A model generated the notes under the pieces. It was not told where the DNA came from, searched no databases, and saw only the letters and a list, made by a program, of their open reading frames with translations. 64,000 nt of DNA from Subtercola sp. Z020 (GTDB lineage: Bacteria > Actinomycetota > Actinomycetes > Actinomycetales > Microbacteriaceae): assembly GCF_002931235.1 (NCBI RefSeq), contig NZ_PSTT01000094.1:34176-98175 (forward strand). The letters are read 5' to 3'. A program made the translations under genes and the position numbers. The number at the start of each line of letters is the position of its first letter. The first letter of the stretch is position 1. Positions 17,634 through 29,932 of the stretch are shown in pieces.

Positions 17634-18125
17634 GTGACGCACAAATACGAACTCATGGTCATCCTCGATCCAGAAATCGATGAGCGCACCGTGGCTCCGA
17701 GCCTCGACAAGTTCCTCAACGTCATCCGCAAAGATGGTGGCACCGTCGACAACGTCGACATCTGGGGTCGTCGTCGCCTGGCGTACGAGATCAACAAGAA
17801 GACCGAGGGCATCTACGCCGTCGTGAAGCTGACTGCAACGGCAGACTCCACCAAGGAGCTCGACCGCCAGCTGAAGCTCTCCGAAGCCGTCATGCGCACC
17901 AAGGTGCTGCGTGCCGAAGAGGCCATGGCGCAGGTCGCCGAAGCCGCGAAGCTCGCTGAGGCCAAGGCCGCCCGCGCTGCTGCCAACCCGAAGTCGTCGG
18001 CTTCGTCGTCGGCTCCGTCGGCACCCGCGTCGTCGTCGGCTCCCGCCGCGCGCGCTGCTGCTGCCGTCAAGGCTGCTCCGTCGAAGCCTGCTGCTGCCCC
18101 GGCGGCCGCTGCATCCGCTGAGTAG
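17634..18125 (+). CDS. rpsF: 30S ribosomal protein S6
   Basis: S6 binds the platform of the 30S subunit together with S18. The GTG at 17634 is chosen because AAAGGAGGT lies 7 nt upstream and the protein then begins with the family motif [15 protein letters not shown]; a start 30 nt earlier would run through that site. The first 100 residues match normal S6 ([18 protein letters not shown]). A tail of about 65 residues rich in Ala, Ser and Pro follows, a lineage-specific extension. It leads rpsF-ssb-rpsR-rplI. Confidence 0.96.
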   Translation: MTHKYELMVILDPEIDERTVAPSLDKFLNVIRKDGGTVDNVDIWGRRRLAYEINKKTEGIYAVVKLTATADSTKELDRQLKLSEAVMRTKVLRAEEAMAQVAEAAKLAEAKAARAAANPKSSASSSAPSAPASSSAPAARAAAAVKAAPSKPAAAPAAAASAE

Positions 18126-18131
18126 TCGACC

Positions 18132-18653
18132 ATGGCTGGCGAAACCGTAATCACTGTGGTCGGTAACCTCACCGGCGATCCCGAGCTGCGTTACACGCAG
18201 AACGGGCTGGCGGTTGCCAACTTCACCATCGCATCCACGCCGCGCACCTTCGACCGTGCGTCGAACGACTGGAAAGATGGCGAAGCACTGTTCCTTCGTG
18301 CAAGTGTCTGGCGTGAATTCGCCGAGCACGTGGCCGGTTCTCTGACGAAGGGCTCCCGTGTCGTTGCGACCGGTCGCCTGCGGCAGCGTTCCTACGAGAC
18401 GAAAGAGGGCGAGAAGCGCACCTCGATCGAGCTCGAGGTCGACGAGATCGGTCCCAGCCTGCGCTACGCAACGGCCCAGGTCACCCGCGCCTCCTCCTCC
18501 GGCGGTGCCGGTGGTGGCGGCGGTCGAGGCCAGGTCGCCAGCAGTGGCGGCGACGAGCCGTGGGCAGCATCCGCTCCCGCTTCGGCGAACTCCGGTGGCG
18601 GCGCTGATGTCTGGAACACTCCGGGCAGCTACAGCGACGAAACCCCCTTCTAA
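18132..18653 (+). CDS. ssb: single-stranded DNA-binding protein
   Basis: SSB coats single-stranded DNA during replication and repair. The OB fold occupies residues 1-115 ([17 protein letters not shown] at the start, [14 protein letters not shown] in the middle). A Gly/Ser/Ala-rich linker follows, ending in the acidic tip DETPF that recruits partner proteins. The gene sits between the S6 and S18 genes, the classic bacterial order, 6 nt after rpsF. Confidence 0.97.
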   Translation: MAGETVITVVGNLTGDPELRYTQNGLAVANFTIASTPRTFDRASNDWKDGEALFLRASVWREFAEHVAGSLTKGSRVVATGRLRQRSYETKEGEKRTSIELEVDEIGPSLRYATAQVTRASSSGGAGGGGGRGQVASSGGDEPWAASAPASANSGGGADVWNTPGSYSDETPF

Positions 18654-18680
18654 ACTTCACCTTTCAGAAAGCAGACAACC

Positions 18681-18944
18681 ATGGCTGGAAAGAGCAGCGG
18701 CGACCGCCGCAAGCCGATCCGCAAGGGGAAAGACGGCAAGAATGCCGCCCCCGCGAAGTCGATCCGCGTCGGCGTCATCGACTACAAAGACGTCAACACC
18801 CTCCGCAAGTTCATCTCCGAGCGCGGAAAGATCCGTGCTCGTCGCATCACCGGCGTTTCTGTGCAGGAGCAGCGCCTCATCGCCCGTGCAGTCAAGAACG
18901 CCCGCGAGATGGCCCTGCTGCCGTACGCCGGCTCGGGCAGGTAG
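18681..18944 (+). CDS. rpsR: 30S ribosomal protein S18 (cysteine-free)
   Basis: S18 pairs with S6 on the 30S platform. The 87-residue protein keeps the core [19 protein letters not shown] and the C-terminal [14 protein letters not shown]. It contains no cysteine, so it is the zinc-independent form. Within this operon it can serve the leader autoregulation with S6. Confidence 0.97.
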   Translation: MAGKSSGDRRKPIRKGKDGKNAAPAKSIRVGVIDYKDVNTLRKFISERGKIRARRITGVSVQEQRLIARAVKNAREMALLPYAGSGR

Positions 18945-18955
18945 GAACTCACACA

Positions 18956-19408
18956 ATGTCGAAACTCATTCTCACCCACGAGGTCTCCGGCCTCGGTTCA
19001 GCAGGTGACGTCGTCGAGGTCAAGAACGGCTTCGCCCGCAACTACCTCATCCCCCAGGGCTTCGCGGTGACGTGGAGCCGCGGTGGCGAGAAGCAGATCG
19101 AATCGATCAAGGCTGCTCGTTCCGCGCGTGAGCTCAAGACCATCGAAGAGGCCCAGCACCTCAAGCAGGTTCTCGAGAACAACGTCGTCAAGCTCGCCGT
19201 CAAGGCCGGCAAGGAGGGTCGTCTGTTCGGCTCCGTCAAGACGAGCGCGATCGCTGACGCCGTTGCTGCAGCGGGCTACGGATCGATCGATCGCCGCAAG
19301 GTGGAGATCACCACGCCGATCAAGTCCACGGGCACTCACGAGGCTTCCATCCGCCTCCGTGACGACCTCAGCGCGACCATCACCATCCAGGTCGTCGCCG
19401 CAAAATAG
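18956..19408 (+). CDS. rplI: 50S ribosomal protein L9
   Basis: L9 has two RNA-binding domains joined by a long helix. The 150-residue protein has the N-terminal signature [19 protein letters not shown] and a C-terminal domain with the [14 protein letters not shown] motif. It is the last gene of the rpsF operon and is followed at once by a strong terminator. Confidence 0.97.
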   Translation: MSKLILTHEVSGLGSAGDVVEVKNGFARNYLIPQGFAVTWSRGGEKQIESIKAARSARELKTIEEAQHLKQVLENNVVKLAVKAGKEGRLFGSVKTSAIADAVAAAGYGSIDRRKVEITTPIKSTGTHEASIRLRDDLSATITIQVVAAK

Positions 19409-19417
19409 CTGTGACCC

Positions 19418-19462
19418 GAAGGAGGGGGGCGCTTTCGAGCGCCTCCCTCCTTCGTCGTTTTT
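19418..19462 (+). terminator. Rho-independent terminator of rpsF-ssb-rpsR-rplI
   Basis: A 15-bp stem (19418-19432 with 19439-19453, one G-U pair, arm GAAGGAGGGGGGCGC) closes on a 6-nt loop and is followed by GTCGTTTTT. It separates the ribosomal operon from dnaB. Confidence 0.93.
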
Positions 19463-19787
19463 GTCAAGTGTTTTGTACACAGGGCGTGTCGGATGTTCAA
19501 GGTTCAACCGTGCATTCAGACATCCATTCGTCCACAGGGTGTGGATTCGCCAAAGGGCTGGTCAGACGGCTATTCAGTGCTAAAAGAATTCTGCTGTCCA
19601 CAGCTGATTCCACACCTTGTACACAAGACGCGCCGTGTTTCACGTGATTAGTGCACAGAGTTATGCACAGCTCGATTTGTGGCGGGTCTGGCTGGCTTCC
19701 TAGTCTTAGCCAGCATCATCCGCGTGTCACATTCCACGGGTGTCAGACGGTGGCGGTAAGCCTGAAGCCACAAGGAGAGGAGTTCGG
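19463..19787 (+). promoter_or_regulatory. DnaA-box-rich region upstream of dnaB
   Basis: This non-coding stretch holds many 9-mers close to the actinobacterial DnaA box TTGTCCACA. Those with one mismatch are TTGTACACA (19473-19481 and 19617-19625), TCGTCCACA (19528-19536) and CTGTCCACA (19594-19602); TTATGCACA (19661-19669) is one mismatch from the Escherichia coli box. Weaker copies are on the minus strand at 19540-19548 and at 19606-19614 and 19649-19657. TCCACA-GGG-TGTGGA (19531-19545) is a perfect inverted pair. The region is visibly richer in A and T than its neighbours. It may control dnaB or titrate DnaA; the latter is inference. Confidence 0.65.
19636..19651. other. degenerate parS-like half site
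   Basis: TGTTTCACGTGATTAG matches the first 12 bases of the parS consensus and then diverges. It falls inside the DnaA-box-rich region. It could be a weak ParB site or a relic. Confidence 0.35.
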
Positions 19788-21164
<1,377 letters not shown>

Positions 21165-21275
21165 TCGTCGCGAGCATGCGGGTGGGGCGCCTCCGGCCGC
21201 CGGGGGTGCTTTCGGGCTCGTGCCTGCCTGTGCCTTGGCTGCTTTCGGCCGGGGCGCCTCTCAGGCGTGGCGCAA

Positions 21276-21281
21276 TACAAT
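21276..21281 (+). promoter_or_regulatory. -10 box for the small membrane-protein pair
   Basis: TACAAT lies 34 nt upstream of the GTG at 21316, giving a short leader that contains AGAAGAGG as ribosome binding site. No clear -35 is visible. Confidence 0.5.
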
Positions 21282-21315
21282 GGATGGTCAGCACGTACGA
21301 GAAGAGGCCAGTCAC

Positions 21316-21957
21316 GTGAGCAGCCAGGCAGTCCGCCGATCGCCCTATTGGGGTGTACCGGTCGCCCGGGCTGTGCCGGCGCTGGTGGTGGGCCTGTTCC
21401 TCGCTTTCAGCCTCAACCACTCGTCTCAGGTGGGGCTGTTCGTCTTCGGCATGTACGCCATCGTGTCGGGGCTCCTGGTGGCTCTGCTCTCGCCGCGCTT
21501 CGTCGCCGTGCGGCTCACCCGCCGCCTGTTCGTGGCGCAGGGTGTCATCGGTGTGCTGGTCGGCGCACTCGCGCTGGTCTTCAACGAGGGCGGCGTTCCG
21601 TACTTCCTCTACCTCGTGACCCTGTTCGGGGCGCTGACGGGGGCGCTGGAGATCTACGCGGGGCTTCGCAGCCGGATGCCGCGGGAGTCCGGCGGTGCGC
21701 GCGACGGTGCTGCCCGGGGCGGCGACTCTCGGGCCGACGACGCTGCTGCCGCGAAGGACTGGCTGGCCGTCGGAGGCTTCACGGCGGTTCTCGCTCTCGT
21801 CTTCCTGATCATCCCGCTCGACATCGTCACCGCCGTCGGCCTCTTCGGGGGCTACGCCGTCATCCTCGCCATCTTCCTCGTGATCGGCGGTCTCTCCCTG
21901 CGCTGGGGCCCCCACGTCGAGCACGCCGCACCGCTGAGCCAAGAAACGACCTCGTGA
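21316..21957 (+). CDS. DUF308/HdeD-like membrane protein
   Basis: The 213-residue protein has about six hydrophobic helices in two groups of three or four, split by a charged Gly/Ala/Asp-rich loop (about 128-147). This layout resembles DUF308/HdeD proteins, whose function outside acid resistance in enterobacteria is unclear. The GTG at 21316 is preferred: it follows AGAAGAGG and starts just before the first helix. The stop overlaps the next start (GTGA), so the two membrane proteins are co-translated. Confidence 0.65.
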   Translation: MSSQAVRRSPYWGVPVARAVPALVVGLFLAFSLNHSSQVGLFVFGMYAIVSGLLVALLSPRFVAVRLTRRLFVAQGVIGVLVGALALVFNEGGVPYFLYLVTLFGALTGALEIYAGLRSRMPRESGGARDGAARGGDSRADDAAAAKDWLAVGGFTAVLALVFLIIPLDIVTAVGLFGGYAVILAIFLVIGGLSLRWGPHVEHAAPLSQETTS

Positions 21958-22292
21958 CCTCCCAAGAACCCACCAAGCCCACCCGCCGCGAGATTCTGAA
22001 GCCCGTCGAGCTGGTGGTGATCTCGGCGATTCTCGCCGTCTTCGTGGGGCTCACCGTGCTGCTCTCGACACGCCAGCCGCTGCTCGCCGTGATCTTCTTC
22101 GGCATCGCGTTCATCGTGTCGCTGGTGGTCATCGCGATGTTCACGCTCACGTTCAAGCCGAACGCGGCGGAGCAGCAGGAGATGCGCGGCGAGGGCGGCG
22201 GCTCCGGCTCCGTCGACGGCGGCGCGGGCGGCACCGGTGGCACTGGCGGCGTCTCGGGCCCTTACCTCGGCCCCGGCCCGAAGGGCCACTGA
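21954..22292 (+). CDS. small two-helix membrane protein, function unknown
   Basis: The 112-residue product has a basic N-terminus, two hydrophobic helices (about 18-37 and 45-67) and a Gly/Ser-rich tail ending YLGPGPKGH. No enzymatic motif is visible. The GTG start overlaps the end of the DUF308-like gene by 4 nt, so they are likely partners. I do not recognise the family beyond similarity to small actinobacterial membrane proteins. Confidence 0.6.
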   Translation: MTSQEPTKPTRREILKPVELVVISAILAVFVGLTVLLSTRQPLLAVIFFGIAFIVSLVVIAMFTLTFKPNAAEQQEMRGEGGGSGSVDGGAGGTGGTGGVSGPYLGPGPKGH

Positions 22293-22354
22293 CTCGCCCT
22301 GGCCAGCATCCCCGAAGCTCGTCGTCGGCCAGGACACGCTCCCGCGCGACGCTG

Positions 22355-22418
22355 CCGGGCAGCGGGCTGGCGGGTCGGGTCAGGCCCCGGGCAGCGGGTT
22401 GGCGGGACGGGTCAGGCC
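22355..22418. repeat. two tandem 32-bp copies at the purB 3' end
   Basis: Copies 22355-22386 and 22387-22418 each begin CCGGGCAGCGGG and end GGGTCAGGCC; they differ at two bases. The right copy includes the purB stop codon, so the left copy is a duplicate of the last few bases of purB plus its downstream flank. Confidence 0.85.
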
Positions 22419-23794
22419 GAGAGGTGGTCGACGAGAGCGCTCGCCAGGCCGGTGTAGGTGGCGGGCGTGAGCGCGAGGAGTCGCGCCTTCGCCTCGTCGC
22501 CGATGTCGAGGGCCGAGACGAACGCGACGAGTTCGGCCTGGCCGATCTTCTTCCCGCGGGTCAGCTCCTTCAGCAGCGCGTACGGGTCACTGATCGAGCT
22601 GCGCCCGGCCGTGATCTCCGCGCGCACGACGGTCTGGATCGCCTCGCCGAGCACCTCCCAGTTGTCGTCGAGGTCGGCTGCCAGCACCTCCTCGTTCAGC
22701 GAGATCTGGCCCAGGCCGCCGAGGATGTTGTCGAGCGCCAGCAGCGAGTGACCGAGGGCGACGCCGATGTTGCGCTGCGTGCTCGAGTCGGTGAGGTCGC
22801 GCTGCAGGCGTGACGTGACGAGGGTCTGGCTGAGCGAATCGAGCAACGCGCTCGACAGCTCGAGGTTGGCCTCCGCGTTCTCGAAGCGGATCGGGTTGAT
22901 CTTGTGCGGCATGGTCGACGACCCGGTGGCACCGGCCACGGGGATCTGCGTGAAGTAGCCGAGCGAGATGTACGTCCACACGTCGGTGCACAGGTTGTGC
23001 AGCACGCGGTTGGCGTGCGCCACGCGCTGGTAGAGCTCGGCCTGCCAGTCGTGCGACTCGATCTGGGTGGTGAGCGGGTTCCAGGTGAGGCCGAGCGAGG
23101 TCACGAACTCCTCCGAGACCCACGGCCAGTCGATGCCCGCATCGGCGGCGAGGTGGGCGGCGAAGGTTCCGGTCGCGCCGCTGAACTTCGCGAGGTATTC
23201 GGTCTGTTCGAGCTGACGGATGATGCGTTCCAGCCGGTAGACGAAGACAGCCAGCTCTTTGCCCATCGTGGTGGGTGTGGCGGGCTGGCCGTGGGTGCGG
23301 GCGAGCATCGGAGCATCGCGGTAGTCGAGTGCCCGGCGCCGGAGTTCTGCAACGACCGCGCGGAGGGCGGGCATCCACACCTCTGAGACGGCCTGCCGGA
23401 TCGTGAGCGCGTACGCGAGATTGTTGATGTCTTCGCTGGTGCAGGCGAAGTGGGTGAGTTCAGCGACCTCGGCGAGCCCGAGCTGCTCGAGGCGGTTGCG
23501 CACGAGGTACTCGACGGCCTTCACGTCATGGCGCGTCACGGCTTCGAGGCCGGCGAGCTCGTCGATCTCTGCCTGGCCGAAGTCGGTGACGAGGCTTCGG
23601 AGGCTGCGCACCTGGTCTTCGGTGGGGCGGGGTGCGCCGAAGAACCCGTGGTCGGTGAGGAAGAGCAGCCACTCGACTTCGACCTCGACGCGCGCGCGGT
23701 TCAGACCGGCTTCGGAGAGGTATTCGCCGAGGCCCGAGACGGCCTTCTGGTACCGGCCGTCGAGCGGGCTGAGGGGCTGGGTGGGCAGGGTCAT
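22412..23794 (-). CDS. purB: adenylosuccinate lyase
   Basis: PurB acts twice in purine synthesis, cleaving SAICAR and adenylosuccinate to release fumarate. The 460-residue protein belongs to the longer Escherichia coli-type branch: it opens with LSPLDGRYQKAV, has the catalytic region HTHGQPATPTTMGKE and the signature loop SSTMPHKINPIRFENAEAN. The start at 23794 gives the standard N-terminus and overlaps the phosphatase stop by 4 nt. It is the last gene of the leftward operon. Confidence 0.96.
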   Translation of the reverse strand: MTLPTQPLSPLDGRYQKAVSGLGEYLSEAGLNRARVEVEVEWLLFLTDHGFFGAPRPTEDQVRSLRSLVTDFGQAEIDELAGLEAVTRHDVKAVEYLVRNRLEQLGLAEVAELTHFACTSEDINNLAYALTIRQAVSEVWMPALRAVVAELRRRALDYRDAPMLARTHGQPATPTTMGKELAVFVYRLERIIRQLEQTEYLAKFSGATGTFAAHLAADAGIDWPWVSEEFVTSLGLTWNPLTTQIESHDWQAELYQRVAHANRVLHNLCTDVWTYISLGYFTQIPVAGATGSSTMPHKINPIRFENAEANLELSSALLDSLSQTLVTSRLQRDLTDSSTQRNIGVALGHSLLALDNILGGLGQISLNEEVLAADLDDNWEVLGEAIQTVVRAEITAGRSSISDPYALLKELTRGKKIGQAELVAFVSALDIGDEAKARLLALTPATYTGLASALVDHLSA

Positions 23795-24396
23795 GACGGT
23801 GCTCCGGAGCTGGTGGGTGCCGCGGCATCGCGCAGCGCGGCGGCTGCTGCGTCTGCGGTGACGGCGGGGGTGGTCGGGGGTGTGTGCCTCAGCGCAGGTT
23901 CGAGCTGGGCGAAGAGTGCGCGGCACGAGCGCTCGATCGTCTCGAGAACCTGGTCGAAGAGCGCGGGGGTCGAGTAGTAGGGATCGGGTACATCGACCTG
24001 AGCACCCGACTCGGGGTCGAAGCTCGAGAGCAGCCGAACCTTCGAACGGTCGGCGTCGTTGGCCGCCCAGTCTTTGACCACGCGCTCGTGGCTGCGGTCG
24101 AGCACGACGACGAGGTCGAGGTCGGCGAACCAGTCGGGATCGAACTGGCGCGCGCGGTGTGGATGCCCGTCGTAGCCGTGCTTCTCCAGCGACGTGAGGG
24201 TGCGGGGGTCGGCCTGTTCACCGACGTGCCAGTCGCCGGTGCCAGCAGATGACACGGCGATGCGATCATCCAACCCGCCCTTTCGAACGAGCTCACGCAG
24301 CACGACCTCTGCCATCGGGGAGCGGCAGATGTTGCCGGTGCAGACCATGCAGACGCGGAAGACGCCGTCGGTCAGCGGGGCGCGGTCGGCAGGCAT
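23791..24396 (-). CDS. low-molecular-weight protein-tyrosine phosphatase
   Basis: This cytoplasmic phosphatase probably dephosphorylates phosphotyrosine in proteins. The P-loop CTGNICRSP (about 19-27) supplies the nucleophilic Cys and the Arg, and the general acid lies in DPYY (about 139-142). The last 40 residues are an Ala/Pro-rich tail. No tyrosine kinase gene is nearby, although the two upstream glycosyltransferases hint at polysaccharide control. GACAAT sits 6 nt before the ATG. Confidence 0.9.
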   Translation of the reverse strand: MPADRAPLTDGVFRVCMVCTGNICRSPMAEVVLRELVRKGGLDDRIAVSSAGTGDWHVGEQADPRTLTSLEKHGYDGHPHRARQFDPDWFADLDLVVVLDRSHERVVKDWAANDADRSKVRLLSSFDPESGAQVDVPDPYYSTPALFDQVLETIERSCRALFAQLEPALRHTPPTTPAVTADAAAAALRDAAAPTSSGAPS

Positions 24397-24430
24397 GACT
24401 CCATTGTCTCAGGGCGGGTGCCCGAGACTG

Positions 24431-24841
24431 CTACCGGCGGCCCTCGAGGCGGCCGACGCGGAAGATCGCCTTCAGAATGGCGCCGATGATCGCGCTGAGC
24501 ACGGCCAGCACCAGCGCCCCGAGCACGGCCCACCAGAAGCCGTCGACGGTGAGACCGAAGCCGAAGAGGCTCGTGATCCAGCCGGCGAGCAGCAGCAGCA
24601 CGGCGTTCACGATGAGCGAGATCAGGCCGAGGGTCAGGATGTAGAGCGGGAAGGCGACCACCCGGATGGCGGTGCCGATGACGCCGTTCACGATGCCGAA
24701 CACGAGGGCGACGAAGAGGTACGAGACGATCGCGGCGGCGACGCCACTGTCGTAGGCGACGAGATTCACGCCCTGAACGACCTGAACGGTGGCCCAGAGG
24801 GCGATGGCGTTCGCGACGAGAGAGACGAGGAATCTGCGCAT
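24431..24841 (-). CDS. phage-holin-4-like small membrane protein
   Basis: The 136-residue protein has four hydrophobic helices and the layout of the PF04020 family (called phage holin 4 superfamily), common in actinobacterial chromosomes and not a sign of prophage. Its function is unknown. It lies 7 nt after the glycosyltransferase gene and 34 nt before the phosphatase gene on the same strand. Confidence 0.75.
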   Translation of the reverse strand: MRRFLVSLVANAIALWATVQVVQGVNLVAYDSGVAAAIVSYLFVALVFGIVNGVIGTAIRVVAFPLYILTLGLISLIVNAVLLLLAGWITSLFGFGLTVDGFWWAVLGALVLAVLSAIIGAILKAIFRVGRLEGRR

Positions 24842-24848
24842 GCCCTTA

Positions 24849-26164
<1,316 letters not shown>

Positions 26165-26168
<4 letters not shown>

Positions 26169-28543
26169 GGCGCGTACTCGATGTGCGGGGCTGAGCCGGT
26201 GGTGCCTGCGGTGCCGGTGGCACCTGCGGTGCCTGTGGCGCCCGTGGTGAAGGGCGTGCTGGCGGCGGGCTTGCCGGCGGCGGCGGGCGTATGAATGCCT
26301 GCGGCGGTGGCGTCGGCAGCAGCGTCTGCGACTCTGCGGTAGACGGCGGTGAGGGCGTGCGCCATGGCGTCGATCGTGAACTCGTCGCGGATCAGCCCCT
26401 GGGCCCGGGCTATGCGGGCGTCGTCGTCGGCGGTCGGTGCGGCGGCGAGTTCGACGGCCGAGCGGAGTCCGGTGCGGATGCCCGCGGTCGCGCGGGTGTC
26501 GACGAGGAAGCCGGTGATTCCGTCGGCGACGTAGGTCGCCGGTCCGCCGCCGTTCGGCGCGATGACGACGAGACCCGCCGCCATCGCCTCGAGCAGGGCG
26601 ATGCCGAACTCCTCCTTGAGGCTGCCGCAGACGTAGATTCCGTGGGGAGCGATGAGGCCGGGGCTTCCGAAGCGCACCGCGCCGAGCCAGCGTGCGACGA
26701 TGTCGTTCGGGCGGTGGCCGGCGAGAATGAGGCCGTCACGGGCCTCGGGGTACTCGGCGAGGGTCGCGGCGATGCGGTCGAGCTGGCCCTGCTCGTCCGC
26801 TGAGGGGTGGCAAAGGTCGCCGCCGACGAGGATCAGGTTGTTCGATGCGCGGAGAACTGGGTCTGAGGCCCAGGCCTCGACGATCGTCGCCATGCCCTTC
26901 ACGTGGTGCAGGCGGCCGACGCTGATGGCGAGCGGGAGCCCGTGGCGATGGCTCGGCAGGGCGCGCACCAGGTCGTCGAGTTCGTCGAACGCAGTCACGG
27001 TGGCGGCGGGCTTCGTCGAGCCGGGCTCCGCGTGCGGCGCGGCCAGGCGAGCCTGCGCCTCGCCCAGGGCCACCTCGATGACCGAGACGTCGATGCCCTC
27101 CGGCACCACCGTGTACCGGGCCGGATCGCTGTCGATGTCGATTCCGAGCAGCTCGCGCAGGTCGTTCCGGAGGTCGGGCCGGGGGAAGAGCACCGTGTGC
27201 GCCGACTGCTCCGACAGGCGCTGCACGAGACGCGTGCGGAACCAGTAGTGCTCGTGCTCGTCGACGAGGCCGAACGAGCTTCGCGTCAGCGTGCCGGCCA
27301 TGTCGAGCGCATGGATGACCCCGTGCGGGTCGGGCGCGAGGGTGAAGACGACGGGGATGCCCAGCCGGGCCGCCACCGTGGCCGCCGCCATGCTGCCGAC
27401 CTCCGCCATGCGGAGGTGCAGAACATCCACAGGCCCGAGCGCGAGCAGGGCGCGGCGGATGCCCCGCTCCGCGGCGACACGGGTGGGCCAGGCGCTCGCC
27501 GTCGAGGCGGGTTCGGCGAGCAGGGGAACGGGGGCGAGGATGTGCTGCTGCCGAGCATCCGGAGCCGAACCCTCGTGGCCCTGCTCCAGCCCGAGCCCCA
27601 GCCACGAGTGCTCACCCGGCAGGGCGGCCAGCGACGCAGCGGCCGACCCGCGGGAGAGAGTGATCACCCGGTCGATGCCGTCTTCGGCCAGCAACGCATC
27701 GCCGAGGCGTACGAGCAGGGTCGCGATGCCCCCGTTGTCACCCGCGCCCGCTTTGGTCAGGCCGCGGTCGATGTCGGCGTGCAGAAAGAGTTGCGCGACG
27801 GTGAGCCCGGCTCGGGGCGCACGGCGGTTCGACGGCCAGAGGTGCGGCGGCGGGTCGAGCACGAGCCCGATGTCGAAGGCGGCGAGGCGGGCGACATCTC
27901 CCAGTTCACCGGGGAGTTCGGCGTATTCCTGTACGACGGCAGAGGCACGCGGGTCTGCCGAGCGGTCGCCGAGCGCGGCCATGGCGGCCACGCGCACGAC
28001 GGAGGCCTCAGCGGGGTCGGCGGCGAGCTGGCAGAGGGCGCGACCGGCGACGCGGCCCTGCACGAGTCCGAGGGTCTCTGCGAGGCGGGCGCGGGCGGCG
28101 TCGTCGGTCGACCCGGCGAGGGCGCCCTCCAGAGCGAGCGCGACATGGTCGGGAGTGGCCTGCGCCCACTGCTGCAGGGTGCGCTGGGCCAGGGCACCGG
28201 TGAAACCGCCCGAGATGACACCCGCAACGAGGCGGCTGATGGCATCCAGTCGGGGCAGACGGGTCCAGAAGGCCCAGGTCGCGTGCTCCCGCAGGTACGG
28301 GCGTTCGGAGGAGAGCAGGTCGGAGAGCACCGTTTCGGCGCTGTCGTCGTAGATGCGTGCGAGGGCATGCACCGCGACGATCGCTGTGAGGGAGTCGGTC
28401 TCGTCATCGACCAGCTGCTTCAGTGCCGCGACGGATTCGTCACCGAACCGGTCGACCGAATCGGCGAGCAGTTCGGCCGATCGCAGTACATCGAGGAGGA
28501 AGGGCGTCTGGTGCAGCTGAGCGAGTGTCTGGTCGAGATTCAT
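26165..28543 (-). CDS. HEAT-repeat / GT4 glycosyltransferase fusion
   Basis: This 792-residue protein has an unusual build. Residues about 1-225 form helical repeats of HEAT/Armadillo type (for example AVHALARIYDDSAETVLSDL and VRVAAMAALGDRSADP), which normally bind proteins. Residues about 240-740 are a GT4-type glycosyltransferase with a sucrose-synthase-like LALGPVDVLHLRMAEVGSM, an acceptor motif DEHEHYWFRTR, SVGRLHHVKGMATIVEAW and the donor-site EEFGIALLEAMAAG. The C-terminus is low complexity with a repeated GATGTAG unit. It heads a five-gene leftward operon. Substrates are unknown. Confidence 0.8.
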
Positions 28544-28780
28544 GGTGCCTCTGATCGTGCGGACCGGTCCGGCGGCGCTGGGCGCGGGGCACGGGGCTCA
28601 GGCGCTCTGCGAGACGCGCCTGGAGAAGGGGGATAGATGAGTGCGGGTTCGGTGTGCCCGCGCTCGCTCCAGTGAAGCGTGTTCAGCGCGCCTCGGCAAC
28701 TTCCTGTCGACGAACACCCAGCAAACATGCGGGAACGCGGTCAGATCGGGTGAGGAGGGGGCCCTTTCGGGCCGGGGCAA

Positions 28781-28786
28781 TAAACT
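28781..28786 (+). promoter_or_regulatory. leaderless -10 box of the hisC-type gene
   Basis: TAAACT lies exactly 6 nt before the ATG at 28793, with no ribosome binding site between. Confidence 0.65.
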
Positions 28787-28792
28787 GGCGCA

Positions 28793-29899
28793 ATGGATGT
28801 TCCCGAAGCTCCCCCGGTGAAGCTGCGCCCGGAAATCGTGGCCATGCCCGCCTACCGGCAGGGCAGGTCGGTCGAGGGCGGGTTCAAGCTCTCCTCGAAC
28901 GAGAACCCGTTCCCCCCGCTGCCCGGTGTGCTGAAGGCCACCCAGCGTGCGACAGAGGTTCTGCACCGCTACCCCAACGGGCACGCCCCCGAGTTGTCGC
29001 AGCGACTCGCTGAGCGATACGGACTGCTGCCCGAGCAGGTCATCATCGGCGCCGGCTCGGTCTCGCTGCTCGCGCAGCTCGTCACGGCGGCAGCGAGCAC
29101 CGGCGACGAGGTGCTCTACTCCTGGCGCTCGTTCGAGGCCTATCCCCTGCTGCCCGTGCTGAGCGGCGCGTCGAGCGTCCGCGTTCCGAACCGCGCCGAC
29201 CACGGTCACGATCTGCCCGCGATGGCCCGCGCCATCACCGACCGCACGCGCGTCGTCATCGTGTGCACCCCGAACAACCCCACGAGCACGATCGTGACCG
29301 AGAGCGAGTTCGCCGCGTTCATGGCGATGGTCCCGGATGATCTGCTGGTCATTCTCGATGAGGCATATGCCGAGTTCGTGACCGACCCCGAAGCGGTGCA
29401 CGGTGTGCCGCTGCTCTCCCGCTACCCGAATCTCGTCGTGCTGCGCACGTTCTCGAAGGCCTACGGGCTCGCCGGCCTTCGCATCGGTTACGGCTTCGGC
29501 CCCGCAGCGGTGCTCGACGCAGCGCGGAGCGCCAGCATCCCGCTCGCCGTAACGCACCACGCGCAGCTCGCCGCCATGGCCTCCCTCGACCATGAAGACG
29601 AGCTTCTCGAGCGCGTCGCCCACATCGCTCGCCTGCGTGCGACGATCTGGGCCGGCCTCACCGAGCAGGGCTGGTCGGTGCCTGATCCGCAGGGCAACTT
29701 CGTCTGGCTCAGCACGGGCGAGCACACCGAGGCCGCAGCCGAGATTCTCCTCCGCAACGGGATCATGGCCCGACCGTTCCCGCCCGAGGGCATTCGAATC
29801 TCGATCGGCGAGACGGAATCTGTGGAGAAACTCTTGGCTTCTACGCAAGACATTGTCGAATCCCTCCTAAACGTGCCCTCCTCCCAGCCGATACTGTGA
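28793..29899 (+). CDS. hisC: histidinol-phosphate/aromatic aminotransferase
   Basis: This fold-type I PLP enzyme transaminates histidinol phosphate and/or aromatic 2-oxoacids. It shows [12 protein letters not shown] at the N-terminus, the cofactor motif [17 protein letters not shown], the PLP lysine in [16 protein letters not shown] and the C-terminal arginine in GIRISIGE. The 368-residue length is normal. It stands alone, without other his genes, upstream of the 2-oxoacid dehydrogenase genes, so an aromatic aminotransferase role (Pat) is as likely as HisC. Confidence 0.85.
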   Translation: MDVPEAPPVKLRPEIVAMPAYRQGRSVEGGFKLSSNENPFPPLPGVLKATQRATEVLHRYPNGHAPELSQRLAERYGLLPEQVIIGAGSVSLLAQLVTAAASTGDEVLYSWRSFEAYPLLPVLSGASSVRVPNRADHGHDLPAMARAITDRTRVVIVCTPNNPTSTIVTESEFAAFMAMVPDDLLVILDEAYAEFVTDPEAVHGVPLLSRYPNLVVLRTFSKAYGLAGLRIGYGFGPAAVLDAARSASIPLAVTHHAQLAAMASLDHEDELLERVAHIARLRATIWAGLTEQGWSVPDPQGNFVWLSTGEHTEAAAEILLRNGIMARPFPPEGIRISIGETESVEKLLASTQDIVESLLNVPSSQPIL

Positions 29900-29932
29900 A
29901 GCTGGCCCAACACAGAATCATGAGGTAGCCAG

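Noticed and set aside
24431..24841. Prophage evidence from the holin-like gene
   Set aside because: The family is a common chromosomal membrane protein in actinobacteria and no phage genes are nearby.
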